Below, piece by piece: positions 30,490 through 41,130 of a stretch of DNA of 64,000 nucleotides (positions are counted from its first letter, which is position 1; every line of letters begins with the position of its first letter). A program made the position numbers and the translations under genes. The notes under the pieces are model-generated. The model worked only from the letters and a program-made list of their open reading frames with translations. It was not told where the DNA came from and ran no database searches. The stretch comes from Chalara sp. BL73. Taxonomy: Eukaryota; Ascomycota; Leotiomycetes; Helotiales. Where the stretch lies: positions 1,674,001 to 1,738,000 of the forward strand of contig CAKJVC010000012.1 in assembly GCA_918026815.1 (NCBI GenBank), written 5' to 3'.

Positions 30490-30682
30490 TGTAGGAAGTA
30501 GGGGTTTACGGATCCACATACGACCCACCAGGTCACGTGGTCCGCACAACCCCCATTTTGTAGAATCTAGAGTAGAACCTAATACAAGAACAATCATTAC
30601 CATATCCATCAAGAGCAAGAGCGTGGCCTACACAGTAGAGCTGCGCCTTTTGCCCCGTGGAAGGTAAGCCCCTGATACCAAC
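30490..30682 (-). repeat. Solo LTR of copia family A (193 bp)
   Basis: TGTAGGAAGTAGGGG...CCTGATACCAACA with a perfect TSD CTAAG (30485-30489, 30683-30687). It matches the LTRs of the full copia element at 40828-46430. Confidence 0.94.
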
Positions 30683-30787
30683 ACTAAGATTTGTGAAAAA
30701 TAAGAAGAATTGGGGTGGGGTTTATAAAAAGAGGCAATAGTGTAATGGGTTGTTGAAGTTGGAGTTTCTTTTTCTGGAGGCTTTTAC

Positions 30788-31047
30788 TGTAACGACGCAA
30801 GGAATCACTGGCTAGAATAGAGGTATATGGGAGTGCGTACAATAGGCTGATAGTGATTGCCTTATAGGTCTAAAGTACTAAGGATACAAAAACATGAGGA
30901 GCAACTGTAGAGAATAGGAACAGGCCTTTATATAGGCGACTCCGACTCTCCCCCGTATTGGGTCTGAAACCCCTCATATCCTGATCATCACCCCTTGCTC
31001 CTGTATCATGACCTCCGTGCCGTGCCCTGGGCATACCGATTGTTACA
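30788..31047 (+). repeat. Solo LTR, family E (260 bp)
   Basis: TGTAACGACGCAAGG...ACCGATTGTTACA with a perfect TSD TTTAC (30783-30787, 31048-31052). Confidence 0.94.
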
Positions 31048-31276
31048 TTTACGAGTGATAGTTGCGCGAACGAATATCCGGAACTCGGTTCTATAAAAAC
31101 GAAATTTCTATTCTACACTTTCGGTTCTAGCGCAAACAACGAGCTATTCTATCACATTCTAAAAAGCAGTCCGAAACTTAAAGCTTTGGATTTAATAATA
31201 AATGAACCGGTTGATCTAGATGAACTTTATTATTTTTTTCTAATCTTTAAAGAAAGAAGCTATCCGATTTACTAAC

Positions 31277-31450
31277 TATCACGGCACGCGCTGTGGATCT
31301 ACGGATACAGAGGGCAACGGTGGTGTAATACGAGAATCTATAGCTAAGGAAGGAAGAGGGAGCTCGAGGAGAGCAGGCTATATATACACGTGGAGCTCGG
31401 GGAGCTCGCCTAATATGGATTACGTGTGCTTAGGAGCACGCGACGTGACA
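31277..31450 (+). repeat. Solo LTR, family C (174 bp)
   Basis: TATCACGGCACGCGC...CGACGTGACA. The first TG is mutated to TA. TSD CTAAC is perfect (31272-31276, 31451-31455). Confidence 0.92.
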
Positions 31451-31878
31451 CTAACGCGACCCCGATATTATTTTCGCTTTTTTTCCTTTTCACATACCGC
31501 ACCGGCTTCAAAGTCCTACTTAACACCTGGTTTCCCGCCATTTTTTCAGCTTTGGGTTCACTCTTTTCACTCCACAAACTAGGCGGACAAATCCTTACTT
31601 CCGCATTTCTTTTATTTTTCCCGCCATCTTCCTTTTCTGCGCTCAGAAAACTAGACGTCAAGTTCTCAGGACCTCTGTCAGCTATTCTATTAGCTTTCTC
31701 GAACTTCGAGCTTCTGAAACTCGAACTTCAAGATTTCTTCACTTTTGGGATTGGATCTTTCGGCGCACTCGGAAAGCTGGAAATACTGGATATTACGTTC
31801 GTGAAAAACGAAAAGAATTGTTTTTCTGCTTCTGATCTTTTTGCTATCGCTCACGAGTGTCTACGTCTGCACACGTTG

Positions 31879-32036
31879 TGTCACAAACAGCTTTGCACGT
31901 GACCCTTAGTACTAGCCACATGACTTACTTAGCCGACCTGCTATGGCGCGCCCACCTGCGCCATGAACAAAAGACGAGAATAATTGGTCGGGAGCCAATT
32001 GCGTACTAAGGTATATATATAGATTGTTCCGTGACA
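31879..32036 (+). mobile_element. 158-bp element with TGTCAC...GTGACA ends (family F)
   Basis: Begins TGTCACAAACAGC and ends TTGTTCCGTGACA. It has a TATATATA box and a perfect TSD CGTTG (31874-31878, 32037-32041). Either a very short solo LTR or a non-autonomous LTR-type element; only one copy is seen here. Confidence 0.82.
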
Positions 32037-32333
32037 CGTTGAATATTTTTTCCTCCGTAACGTTGATGATAAAGAATCTCTGTTCTGTTGGAAACGATAT
32101 CTCTAATTCTACTATCGAGGAAATAGCTTCTGTTTTACCGAACTTGCGGCAGTTGTGTATTAGAGTTGAGAATCGAGATGCACTTACTTACGAGGCGATC
32201 GTTTTACTCGTAAAACACTGTCTAGGACTCAGCTATTTCAGCATTACAGCGGACGTCAACATGCGCTCTCTGATTTCCGGCTTAAAAAAGCTCGGAGAGA
32301 AGCCATTAAGCGAGATGAATTTTATGCGCTTAT

Positions 32334-32691
32334 TGTAACAGCCAGAGCCTGTTACAGACGGATATCATAACAGCTTAGGAGCTGAAGGGCCGCAAGCGGC
32401 ATGCTCCACCCCTGAGCAACCACAGGCGTACAGCTACAGCAGCCACAGGCACACAGCTACAGCAGCCACAGGCATACAGCAGGCATACAGCTACAGCAGC
32501 TACAGGCTGACAGCTACAGCACAGCTGGAAGGATATAAGGAACAGCTAGAGCTTTCAGGAGGAAAGCAAGCTTGAGTTTATCGGTTAGACGGACAAGCAT
32601 ACTTTTGATATCAATACATCACTATTTCTATTGCAGTCACGTGTTTTACCTGTTATATTGCAATCCCTCCTGTTGCCCTCTATTTGTTACA
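32334..32691 (+). repeat. Solo LTR, family B (358 bp)
   Basis: TGTAACAGCCAGAGCC...CTCTATTTGTTACA with the CAGCTACAGCAGCCACAGGC minisatellite and the GGATATAAGG box. Flanks CTTAT and GGAAG do not match. It ends the recognisable F-box/LRR reading. Confidence 0.9.
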
Positions 32692-33029
32692 GGAAGGCAA
32701 TAGATTATACATATTTTTCATGCTGTGAAATCCTTTGGTAAACTCGGCCGTTAGCTCAATAAAGAGTCGTAGGCGGGAGCTGTTATAATCCTAAATTAAA
32801 GCCAATTGTAAATATCGACATCGAAATTGGACTAACGTCTGTCCCTGCGTGCCGAAACGCACCCCGTAACGAGACAAAGCGTAGGTACTTCAAGTTCAAG
32901 CGACTCAAAATCTGCGAACTCGTTAAAATTTCTATTCATTTTCATTTCAGTGCATTATATGCCTCCCCCGAACACTCCTAACCCACTAGTTCCGAAAAAA
33001 AATTATCGTGTCGTCGCCGCCCCTTTAAA
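32692..33029. other. Unrecognised stretch
   Basis: AT-rich; no gene or known repeat seen. Confidence 0.35.
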
Positions 33030-34554
33030 TGTACGGAGAGCCTCTTTTTACCCTATAATAGGACCCTTCGACTTGTGACACCACCATTAAATTTTTTTCA
33101 CTGTTTAAACACATGAAATGATTAAATATGGATATCCAGGTTCTATAATAACACGAAAATGCTATTGCCACTTTTGTGGCGGCCAAGGCGTGCCCTGTTA
33201 TACGACGTCGCCACATGGGCTGGTACCTCCTCCAATCAAGCGAGCAATGACCCTGGTTAGCTGCGTCGTGGTTACAGGAATCCTTGGTAAAATTTGTTGT
33301 ATTAATACTGTAATACCTGTGGCTACTAAAATTGTGGATTGCGATGCTTGTGGCTGAGTATAGCGGATCTTACCGGAAAATCCGTTTCCCGACATCCTTC
33401 GACTAGCCAAAAGTGGCAGGCAGCAACTACTACTTCCGGCTTGTCACTTCCAGCTTTCCAGTTCCAGTTTATTTCTTCTGGCTTTTCAGTCAAACTGCCC
33501 CGTACTTCGCTTGAAACAACGAACCGCTTCGATTTTTAGCCCTGGCCTCCAAGGGGAATCCGCTCTTTTGCAAGATTGCTGACGAATTCAAAGATGACCT
33601 TAATGATGACAGCAAAAGTGCCGAAAGGAGCACGGTATCAGCACGGCAGACTGCGATGACCTAGCCAAGACGTTAATAGCAGTTCAGATGGTTGCAACGT
33701 GGCAACGATAGCGAGCACAGTAGAGCCCCGACGACCAAAAGCAATACTACCCAGCTATATAACGACGGCACAATAAAGATGGCACAATGAAGGTGGCACA
33801 ACGAAGATAGCATAATAAAGATGGCATAATGAAGATGGTGAAGATGGCACACCCAAGAGCGTACGATAATGGCAGCATGACGATGGAAGGCATCGGGCAT
33901 TACGCATTACAGAGCAAGCACAATAAAGGAATGTCAAAGGTTGGTTATAATCTCTTGTGTCAAAACCCGATGAAAACTAAACATTAAATCTAAATTACTA
34001 TGCAGCAACAGGTCGTGGAGCCAACCCGGGCTTGCCTCAGACTTATTGATCTTTTATTACACGTTTAAATGGCAATTTTGGCCTTTACTACTACATTTTC
34101 GCTACTGGGGCTCTCCATGGTTCTGGCACAATCTCATTTTCCGCAATCGGTGTTTGCATTACTGAGGCTCTCGATGGCGCCGGCGCTCTGCTCGTCCGCG
34201 CTATCTTGGCATTTGGTTCTGGCTCTGGCTCCTTTGCCTCTGCCTCTAGCACAGTACTTTGGCGCTTCCGACCCCATGTTACCTTGTATGCGGTGACTTT
34301 CTCTGCCTCTGGCGTGCCACTTTTGCGCTTCCGACCCCGTTTACCTTTACCTTTGGCTTCTTTGGCAGTGTTTTTTATGACACGCTTCGCTCGTGCTTCC
34401 TCGAGGTCCTCATAGCTCATGACCTTCGCCTTCCCTAGCACCAATGACTTGGTCGATCGTCGAACCTTGGCTTCGTTGTTGATTGTGGTCAAGAACTTAA
34501 TTCGGTCCTTTTGGAGGACGGCCTGAGCAAAGGATTTCTGGAACGCTTTGGTAC
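33030..34554 (-). mobile_element. Pogo-like DNA transposon relic, copy 2
   Basis: Homologous to 26427-27700 with numerous differences. Its minus-strand frame 34091-34554 repeats the C-terminal tail of the transposase (FLTTINNEAKVRRSTKSLVL, KGKGKRGRKRKS, PSRASVMQTPIAENEIVPEP). It has lost everything upstream, being cut at 34554 by an LTR start. The GATGGCACAAT-type degenerate minisatellite is at about 33775-33850. Confidence 0.72.
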
Positions 34555-35043
34555 TGTTGGTATGAGTGAATAGCACACACCGCGACGCACGGACCACATG
34601 GATGTATTATATATAGCACTCGTACGTAGATTAGCACTTAGAACAATTCAAGAACAAGTCAACCACCTGCAACGAGCATAATAGCACTGCGCTGCGATGG
34701 CGGTGCTACGTGCCCCGTGGGTAACCGACTTAAGCAATTGCAAGTCATACGAAGAAGTATCACAGAGAGTGATACAAACACTAATCATCCAAAGTCTCAT
34801 AGTTTACGGGAGAGTCTTCGGGCGTTGGATACCGCAACAGGGAAAACAAGGCATAAGCTACTCAGAAAGCTTGGGTTAAGGTAGGTGCTTATTAGTGTGG
34901 CTTTATATTTAATGTATAATATTTATTTCTTTATTTCTCTACTTCATAGAGGGTCAAGGGGAGCATGTGCCTTTATAGTACTCCAGAATTGCCACGAGAC
35001 ATCGAGCATCTTCTACGTGATTACCACACAGTCGCTTGCGGAC
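34555..35043 (+). other. Copia-type LTR start and unassigned sequence
   Basis: Starts TGTTGGTATGAGTGAATAGC next to GGTAC. The first 75 bp match the fragment at 7236-7310, and a TATATATAG box follows. The end of the LTR and a matching TSD were not found. A frame at 34697-34879 is unrecognised. Confidence 0.5.
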
Positions 35044-35231
35044 TGTCACGAACACGGTCCTATAACCCTGGAAAGGCGGGTTTTAGGTACTTCAATACGA
35101 AAATACTAAACTAAGGAGAAGAGGTGGAGCTTTGGAAAAAAAAACTCTCAACTAAGTCTGGCTCTGAGGCCAGTCGCCACTAGTCCCAATTAGGGAAAAC
35201 ACAACGATATGATCACGTGACGACCGTGACA
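35044..35231 (+). repeat. LTR-like repeat, family H (188 bp)
   Basis: TGTCACGAACACGGTCC...ATCACGTGACGACCGTGACA. Ends are inverted (TGTCAC/GTGACA). Flanks CGGAC and GTTTT give no TSD. Confidence 0.6.
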
Positions 35232-35413
35232 GTTTTTAGGCGAAAGTTGATTGCTACAGTCGCATTTACAAAATACTTTTTTCTGTAAGCTACGGTATAA
35301 AATAAATCAGCTAAAACGAAAGCCATAATAGTACTGTTTTGCTTAAGTTTAAATTGATTTGTGAAACTAATTTTGAAAGCAATAGACAGTTTACTACAAG
35401 TTTGTATCGCGGT

Positions 35414-35502
35414 TTTACAGGCTAGTCGCGTTGTATTTTACAGGCTGATTGCTTTGTGTTTACAGGCTGGTTGCCCTGTGTTTACAGGCTTGTTGCCCTA
35501 TG
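35414..35502 (+). repeat. Short tandem repeat (about 4 copies of TTTACAGGCTxGTTGC...)
   Basis: Four imperfect copies of a roughly 25-bp unit containing TTTACAGGCT(A/G/T).(T/G)(T/C)GC. No function evident. Confidence 0.7.
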
Positions 35503-35796
35503 TGGTGGGGTGGTAGGTTTGGGCGTCGATACACTTATACCATGGTGTACGTTTAAGTTTTTTTAGTCAGCAGTTTTCCCACCAAAACGCCAAACACCAC
35601 CCCAAATAATTATTTTTACGGACCTGGAAAGCAACGCAGGGCGTCGGTACGGTCCCGTAAACCTAGTATTTATTATTACATTCCTTTTCTACAGTGCTGC
35701 TAAGCTTTAACAGCTGAAACTTACAACAGTCTAGGTTTTACGCTTTTGTAGTAACTGCAAGCCTGTAGCCGTTTCGAAAATACTTGGTTCGTCTCT
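35503..35796. other. 3' flank of the hydrolase gene
   Basis: No gene seen; includes the downstream region of the minus-strand hydrolase. Confidence 0.4.
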
Positions 35797-37002
35797 TTAG
35801 GAGCCAAAACTTGAATCTGCTGCTTGGAAAGCATCCATAGTAGCCATGCTGATTGCGGGATATGACATAATCTTATCATGAAGCCCAAAATCCAAGATTC
35901 TCTCCCTGATAAGACCCTTGCTCGTTCGCCATTCCATAGACCACCCACCGTCTCCCAGATCAACCCTTTTCTGATTCTTCTCCTGTTCAAGATCCTCATA
36001 ACTGATCCCAGTAGATAGCGCAGCGTTGACTGCATGCCAGAAAAGAACTTCAGTATGGGTCCACGGAATATCTGCATCGTCCCGCGCGTGGATAAAAGTG
36101 ATGTGGTATTTTGAATCATTGCTTTCTCGCTCCTCGAGTTGGATGAACTCAGATATCCGATCTTTACTCAGCCACGTACTTTTCATGAAACTTTGAAAGA
36201 ATGCGAGAAGTCGAGGCGAGATTGCGAGTGGTGAAAGCACGGGAATAACACCACCTATGCGATATGTTGCGGTCAAAGTAGCGACGTCGGAGAACGAAGC
36301 CACGAATAGAATTCCAGAAAAGTTGATGGGAGAAGGCAACCTAGCAAGGTGGCCTATAAGTGACATGCCCACTGCAGTCCCCAAGGACTGCGCAAAGAGA
36401 ACGATGCGTGAATCTGGGATGCCAGCAACATTAATAGCCCAGTCAGTAAGAGCCATTGCATCTAAAAGTAATCCTTCTTCAGAAGGTGTACCACTGCTAA
36501 GCCCATAGCCGCGATAGTCGATCGTGACAACATGGATCTTATCCGGTGCGCAAGAGTATAGAGCTCTGTAGTTGTCGGGCCTCCATCCTGAGCCTATACT
36601 GCCGGCCGTGCCATGTAAATAAATGACAAGCCGAGCTTCTGGGTCGTCTCGCAAAAGCTTAAAATTAAGTCTTGAGGTGATATCGTGAGTAAAACCAGAT
36701 AACTGAGCTAAGAGCTCTTTCTCATGTCTTCTATACAATCCTATAGGGAGAACGTGCCATGCATGTAGTGATACCCCATCCGGAGTGGGGATAGAGAATG
36801 TAGTGACCTGGTTGCGAAGAAAGCCGAAAGTTTCAGGCACATTCAAATCTCTAAACCAAGTCAGAGTAATGCGGTGGAGGTAGAATGCGTGGGTTTGAAG
36901 AGTAGGAAATGTAGCTACGAGGCCGAGGAGGCTGATATAAACTCCCACTGGGATGGCGAGGGAAAGGAAGGCGATCTTGAGGAGTGCCATTTCGACAGGC
37001 AT
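35797..37002 (-). CDS. Alpha/beta hydrolase, ABHD12/Bem46-like, membrane-anchored
   Basis: 401 residues from an ATG at 37002. An N-terminal hydrophobic segment (ALLKIAFLSLAIPVGVYISL, about 6-25) probably anchors it in a membrane. The hydrolase fold shows the oxyanion block YLHGTAGSIGSGWRP, YRGYGLSSG, the nucleophile elbow VLFAQSLGTAVG (catalytic Ser), an acid in HARDDADIPW and a His in GLHDKIMSYP. Family members hydrolyse lipid esters (lysophospholipids or acylglycerols); the substrate here is unknown. No stop or frameshift, normal length, so probably functional. This is one of few intact host genes in the window. Confidence 0.88.
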   Translation of the reverse strand: MPVEMALLKIAFLSLAIPVGVYISLLGLVATFPTLQTHAFYLHRITLTWFRDLNVPETFGFLRNQVTTFSIPTPDGVSLHAWHVLPIGLYRRHEKELLAQLSGFTHDITSRLNFKLLRDDPEARLVIYLHGTAGSIGSGWRPDNYRALYSCAPDKIHVVTIDYRGYGLSSGTPSEEGLLLDAMALTDWAINVAGIPDSRIVLFAQSLGTAVGMSLIGHLARLPSPINFSGILFVASFSDVATLTATYRIGGVIPVLSPLAISPRLLAFFQSFMKSTWLSKDRISEFIQLEERESNDSKYHITFIHARDDADIPWTHTEVLFWHAVNAALSTGISYEDLEQEKNQKRVDLGDGGWSMEWRTSKGLIRERILDFGLHDKIMSYPAISMATMDAFQAADSSFGS

Positions 37003-37340
37003 TATGGTATCGGATGAAAATCCCTTGGCTTTTATTAGATACAGAGTGAGGTTTGTCGTGATGAGCTTTGCGATGTGAAGTGTTGGAGGTTTGGGATGCG
37101 ACGTAGAAAGTGCTGAAAGTTAGGCCACGCTTAGGCTAGTAGTACAGGCCGGCCACTAAGTACAGGCGCTTAAGACCCTGCCAAAAAGCTTGTCTTGGCT
37201 CTAACTTGATACTCCAGATAACTGTACCGTGAACAGTTCCCAGTATTTCAATTACATAAATCAATTATTTTCCTTACCCTGTGCTACACGAAGCCAGGAG
37301 ACAGTAGAGGACAATATACTCAGTTCGATTCTATATGCTA
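37003..37340. other. Intergenic region
   Basis: Upstream of the hydrolase gene; nothing else recognised. Confidence 0.4.
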
Positions 37341-38389
37341 TTAGAAGAAATGTAGCCAATAATTCCAGATCTCATATGTATTGTAGACAGCAGGATCCAT
37401 TCCTCGCAACGACGCGAACACTTCCCCCAACATTAACAAGCGACTGACTCCATACAACAATGGACTTCGGACCCGAATGATTGATAATAGACCGTCCCAT
37501 TCAAATGAAATTGTTCTGAAATGCATAATTAGTATTGATGTTACAACAGACGCTATTGCGCTAGCCTGCCATAACCAGAGCTCAAAATTGGTGGGAAATG
37601 CGGAATTCCAGGATATTAGATGGAATGCTCCAAATGCAGAGCCCAGAATGCATACCAAGGGCCAGTATCTTGACATGTATAGTGCTTCGTCCCATTCAAT
37701 AATCACTGTGGTCTTATTTTCAGCTTTGGTTGTGGTTGCTTCCTCGTCTTTTTGGACGTCTTTCATAATGTTCAGGGTAGTGTTCTTGGGTTTCATCCTC
37801 TCCAAGCCGGTAATTTTATTAGACGTTATTGGGCTCCATGTTGCTGCGACTGTGGTTTCACGATTGAACCTCTCGATATGCTTGTTTTCTGGAACCCAGG
37901 TCGAAGACATAGGGACATGCCGTGTCTCTTCGGTATGCGCTAATATCTCGATTTCTTCCTGCCCGGTGAGAAGGGCCTTCGTACCATTTTCTCATCGATT
38001 TTGACACTTTGTCCCATGACAAGAACCTCGTCGCCCTTGCAATCTCGACCGACAAGATACTACGCAATATTTTTCGAAGGTTTCGCACTTGGATCGTCGT
38101 TATTATACGTATTTTCCATAGCTAAGGACTCGAAAACTCTCCACTGCTCACTTGTCATTTCTGGTAGATCAACATACGATGCTGTCGCGATATCTTTGGG
38201 CTTAATCCACCAGAAAATATAGGTCAGAATAACGACGAAAACGTACGCTAAGGTCATTGCTTCCAGAGGAGCAATCGGCAGATTGTGGGCAGCTCGAGTT
38301 ATGCACTGAAGCGTGAACCAAGACACCTGAAAGAGTGCCGCCAGTTTCACAAGACCATCTGCCTTGCTTTTGTCCTTTATGATTTCCAT
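37341..38389 (-). pseudogene. Fungal multi-pass membrane protein gene, truncated
   Basis: Two frames. 38060-38389 reads KSKADGLVKLAALFQVSWFT, ITRAAHNLPIAPLEAMTLAY and FWWIKPKDI, a pattern I recall from ascomycete integral-membrane proteins of unknown function. 37341-37910 carries the C-terminal membrane segments (WPLVCILGSAFGAFHLISWN; SRLLMLGEVFASLRG). Between them the frame is broken by TAG and a shift, and the usual N-terminal half is missing upstream of 38389. Remaining membrane spans: about five. Probably dead. Confidence 0.65.
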
Positions 38390-39303
38390 CGAGAGTCCCC
38401 ATAAATCCCGATCAGTCCATCGTATCCAGTGAACGAGTTAGTATCGTAGTATTTAGTAATATCGAGTCTCGAGACATATGAGATCGACTTTTTGATACTA
38501 CGCTAGTATTAGTATGAGATATCTTGTAGAGCGCTAGTATTAGTATGGAAATCGGATCTCATATCATATTGGCAATAATACTAAATACCGTGCCAAGGCT
38601 AGTTAGTCAGCTGAAATGCGGCTCTGCAGCTAAAACGTACCTAAATTATCGAGAATTTTCTGCTACCTGTCATCACCAACCTCCTTTTTTTCATCACAAC
38701 ACCATCACCAATATTTCTTTTTCTTTCCTTAAACGCCACTACGAGGGTTCCTGATACAATTAGAAACAAAAACCATGCTATAAAAAGGGTTATACAAGGT
38801 AGCCGGCTCGCGGAAAGGCTTCCTAGGCAATAAAGTTGTTGAGCTACCATGGTTCTTGAAGCGCCAACGACTTTACGGAAATGAAAATCGACAATATTAC
38901 CAGGTCCTGAACTTTTCGGCGTCTTAGGAATTCGGAAATATGTCGATTTTAAGTGTGAAATAGCTTATATTTGGAAATATTATGCCGTCGACGGGTCGAA
39001 GTGGAAATGAGGCTGTTACAGTGCATTTTGCTATAAGCATCAAGCTTGCAACTATTGCCTTTTTTGGTGCGAATAAACGATTTTAAGCAGTTGGAAACCC
39101 GGGCGATAATGATAGATCTTTGGAGTAACGCGCGGCATAGCTGATTCGAGTTTCGAGAAGTAAAAGATTCTCGTAGCCTTGTAAATTGGCTTTGTTTTTG
39201 GTGATTTTAAGAAACGCGAGCTGATTCTGTTAAGTATAAAATCTCGACCTTTCCTTTCTCTCAATTCAGTATTGCACTTTTTGTATTATCGAATATCCTT
39301 CAG
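38390..39303. other. Non-coding stretch, 5' flank of the hAT element
   Basis: 38440-38600 is AT-rich with short direct repeats (GCTAGTATTAGTATG twice). The 5' end of the hAT transposon should lie here, but I could not place a terminal repeat or an 8-bp TSD. Confidence 0.4.
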
Positions 39304-40174
39304 TATGTCGTTTTCAGAATCATTACTTAATTGCCTTTTCGATCATGCTCGAATTGAGCAAATCGAGAAGGATAAAGCGTTAGCAAAAGACTTTCAAAAG
39401 AATCAAGCTTCATAGAATGAAACGATGTCAATCGCTTTTAGTAAAGAACTTACAAAAGATATTACTCCTGACCCATTTGCAGCTTCTTTTACTACTAATA
39501 GTAAGCTGGAGGTAAAAGAATCTGCGACATTAATCGCAACTTCTTTTGCCAGCTCTCAGTCAGCTTTTGCAACCGACGATTGTGAACTTGATAATAAACG
39601 CAGTTCTAACGTATACAATCATCAACTTAATCCAAATCCTCAATTTGTACACCGCGACGACAAAAGCAGAAAAGTGTAGTTGTGTATGCATTGCAAAAAA
39701 GCGTACAAAGTGACAGGAAGCACTAAAATCATTCGGTCGCACCTTTTGATCGCTCACGACATCCACAGCGATTCTATGCGCTAAACAAAGCTGAAAAAGG
39801 TTCGAGAAGCAATTGAAGATGCGATGAAAAAAGCTGCGAACTCAAGTAACGTTATTGCAATTGTATTTTATTTGTTTTGGTGTTGTAGTTAATTGAATTG
39901 ACTAAATCGAACTGACGATAGCGGGGTAAATCGAAATGTTTTGCCAAGACTTTACTTCGCACTAGTCCTATTTCGTCACGAAAACCACTTCAACACCACA
40001 TACTAATTCCTTTACAATTGACTATGCTAATTTGTACTTTATTATAGAAGCTTATAAACGACGTCGAATTGCTTTAGAATCCGAAATTCCTTCAAACGAA
40101 CCTCGAATCGATCCTCATGTTCTAGAAATACTAGTTGTTAAATGGGTGGCGGCTGCATCGATATCCTTGAATTT
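39304..40174 (+). pseudogene. hAT transposase, N-terminal segment (BED finger)
   Basis: Begins ATG 39304 (MSFSESLLNCLFDHARI). After a frame change at 39425 it reads to a BED-type zinc finger, LCMHCKKAYKVTGSTKIIRS then HLLIAHD, with a TAG in place of the Trp just before it. An intron-like gap follows, then YKRRRIALESEIP...VVKWVAAASISLN. The reading continues, after removing the LTR at 40175-40639 and undoing the inversion, in the segment at 46633-47281. Confidence 0.78.
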
Positions 40175-40639
40175 TGTAACAAATAGAGGGCAACAGGAGG
40201 GATTGCAATATAACAGGTAAGAACACGTGACTGCAATGTAGTAGAAATAGTGATGTATTGATATCAAAAGGATGCTTGTCAGTCCAGAAGATAAACTCAA
40301 GCTTGCTTTCCTCCTGAAAGCTCTAGCTGTTCCTTATATCCTTCCAGTGGTTCTGTAGCAGTCAGCCTGTAGCTGCTGTAGCTGTATGCCTGCTGTAGCT
40401 GTATGCCTATGGCTGCTGTAGCTGTATGCCTGTGGCTGCTGTAGCTGTACGCCTGTGGCTGCTGTAGCTGTATGGCTGCTGTAGCTGTATGCCTATGGCT
40501 GCTGTAGCTGTATGCCTATGGCTGCTGTAGCTGTATGCCTGTGGCTGCTGTAGCTGCATGCTTGTGGCTGCTCAGGATGGAGCATGCCGCTTGCGGCCCT
40601 TCAGCTCCTATCCGTCTCTAACCGGCTCTGGCTGTTACA
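40175..40639 (-). repeat. Solo LTR, family B (465 bp), left partner of the large inversion
   Basis: TGTAACAAATAG...CTCTGGCTGTTACA with about nine copies of the GTAGCTGTATGCCTGTGGCT minisatellite unit. Flanks AATTT (left) and GTGGC (right) do not match each other. They match, reverse-complemented, the flanks of the opposite LTR at 47282-47809 (AAATT, GCCAC). Confidence 0.93.
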
Positions 40640-40736
40640 GTGGCGTCGTGGAATAGTCTTCACGGTCTTGATTCAATACAAAAAAAAGAGATATTATTAA
40701 GCTCCGTCCCCGGAAGGTTTGTAGAGTTTGTTCTAA
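40640..40736 (-). other. Gypsy leader fragment (part of the plus-strand gypsy copy, inverted)
   Basis: Matches 58438-58525 of the intact gypsy leader. Its continuation starts at 47810 on the other strand. The two pieces join exactly when the segment 40640-47281 is flipped. Confidence 0.88.
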
Positions 40737-40827
40737 TGTAACAACTCAAGCTGCACAAGGATCTCGATCCGTGGATCTAGGTAGAAAGATGCAAAAGTGT
40801 GAACAACTATCAATTGTTATAACTAAG

Positions 40828-41021
40828 TGTTGGTATCACGGGCTTACCTTCCACGGGGCAAAAGGCGCAGCTCTACTTTGTAGGCCACGCTCTTGCTCTT
40901 GATGGATATGGTAATGATTGTTGTTGTATTAGGTTCTACTCTAGATTCTACAAAATGGGGGTTGTGCGGACCACGTGACCTGGTGGGTTATACGCGGATC
41001 CGTAAACCCCTACTTCCTACA
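40828..41021 (-). repeat. Copia 3' LTR (194 bp)
   Basis: TGTTGGTATCACGGG...CCCTACTTCCTACA on the plus strand. Confidence 0.95.
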
Positions 41022-41130
41022 CTGGAGGCTCTCTAAAAGGCCGTAAGCTATCTAAAAGAGCCGTACAGGTCCGTAAGGTTGTTCCGTAGAATCTGTATTA
41101 GCTCGTGAGTAGAGCCCAATACTACTTCCC

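Larger units (their letters stand above)
29950..32333 (+). pseudogene. F-box/LRR-like gene relic with five nested insertions
   Basis: Starts ATG at 29950 (MLEMHKLFTIPEIVAAIF, F-box-like). It continues in pieces at 30309-30489, 30688-30787, 31053-31276, 31456-31878 and 32042-32333. LRR-like runs are visible: LYHILKSS-type KLKALDL; LRKLDVKFSG; FELLKLELQDF; GKLEILDITFV; PNLRQLCIRVE; CLGLSYFSI. Removing the 158-bp insertion at 31879-32036 plus one TSD gives one uninterrupted frame across the junction (LRLHTL + NIFSSV). Other segments carry stops and small frameshifts. F-box/LRR proteins recruit substrates to SCF ubiquitin ligases. This copy is clearly dead. The F-box part is weakly supported, the LRR part better. 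Confidence 0.6.

Noticed and set aside
30227..30667. A 146-codon plus-strand frame
   Set aside because: It runs across the end of one solo LTR, a piece of the F-box relic and most of a second solo LTR, so it is accidental.
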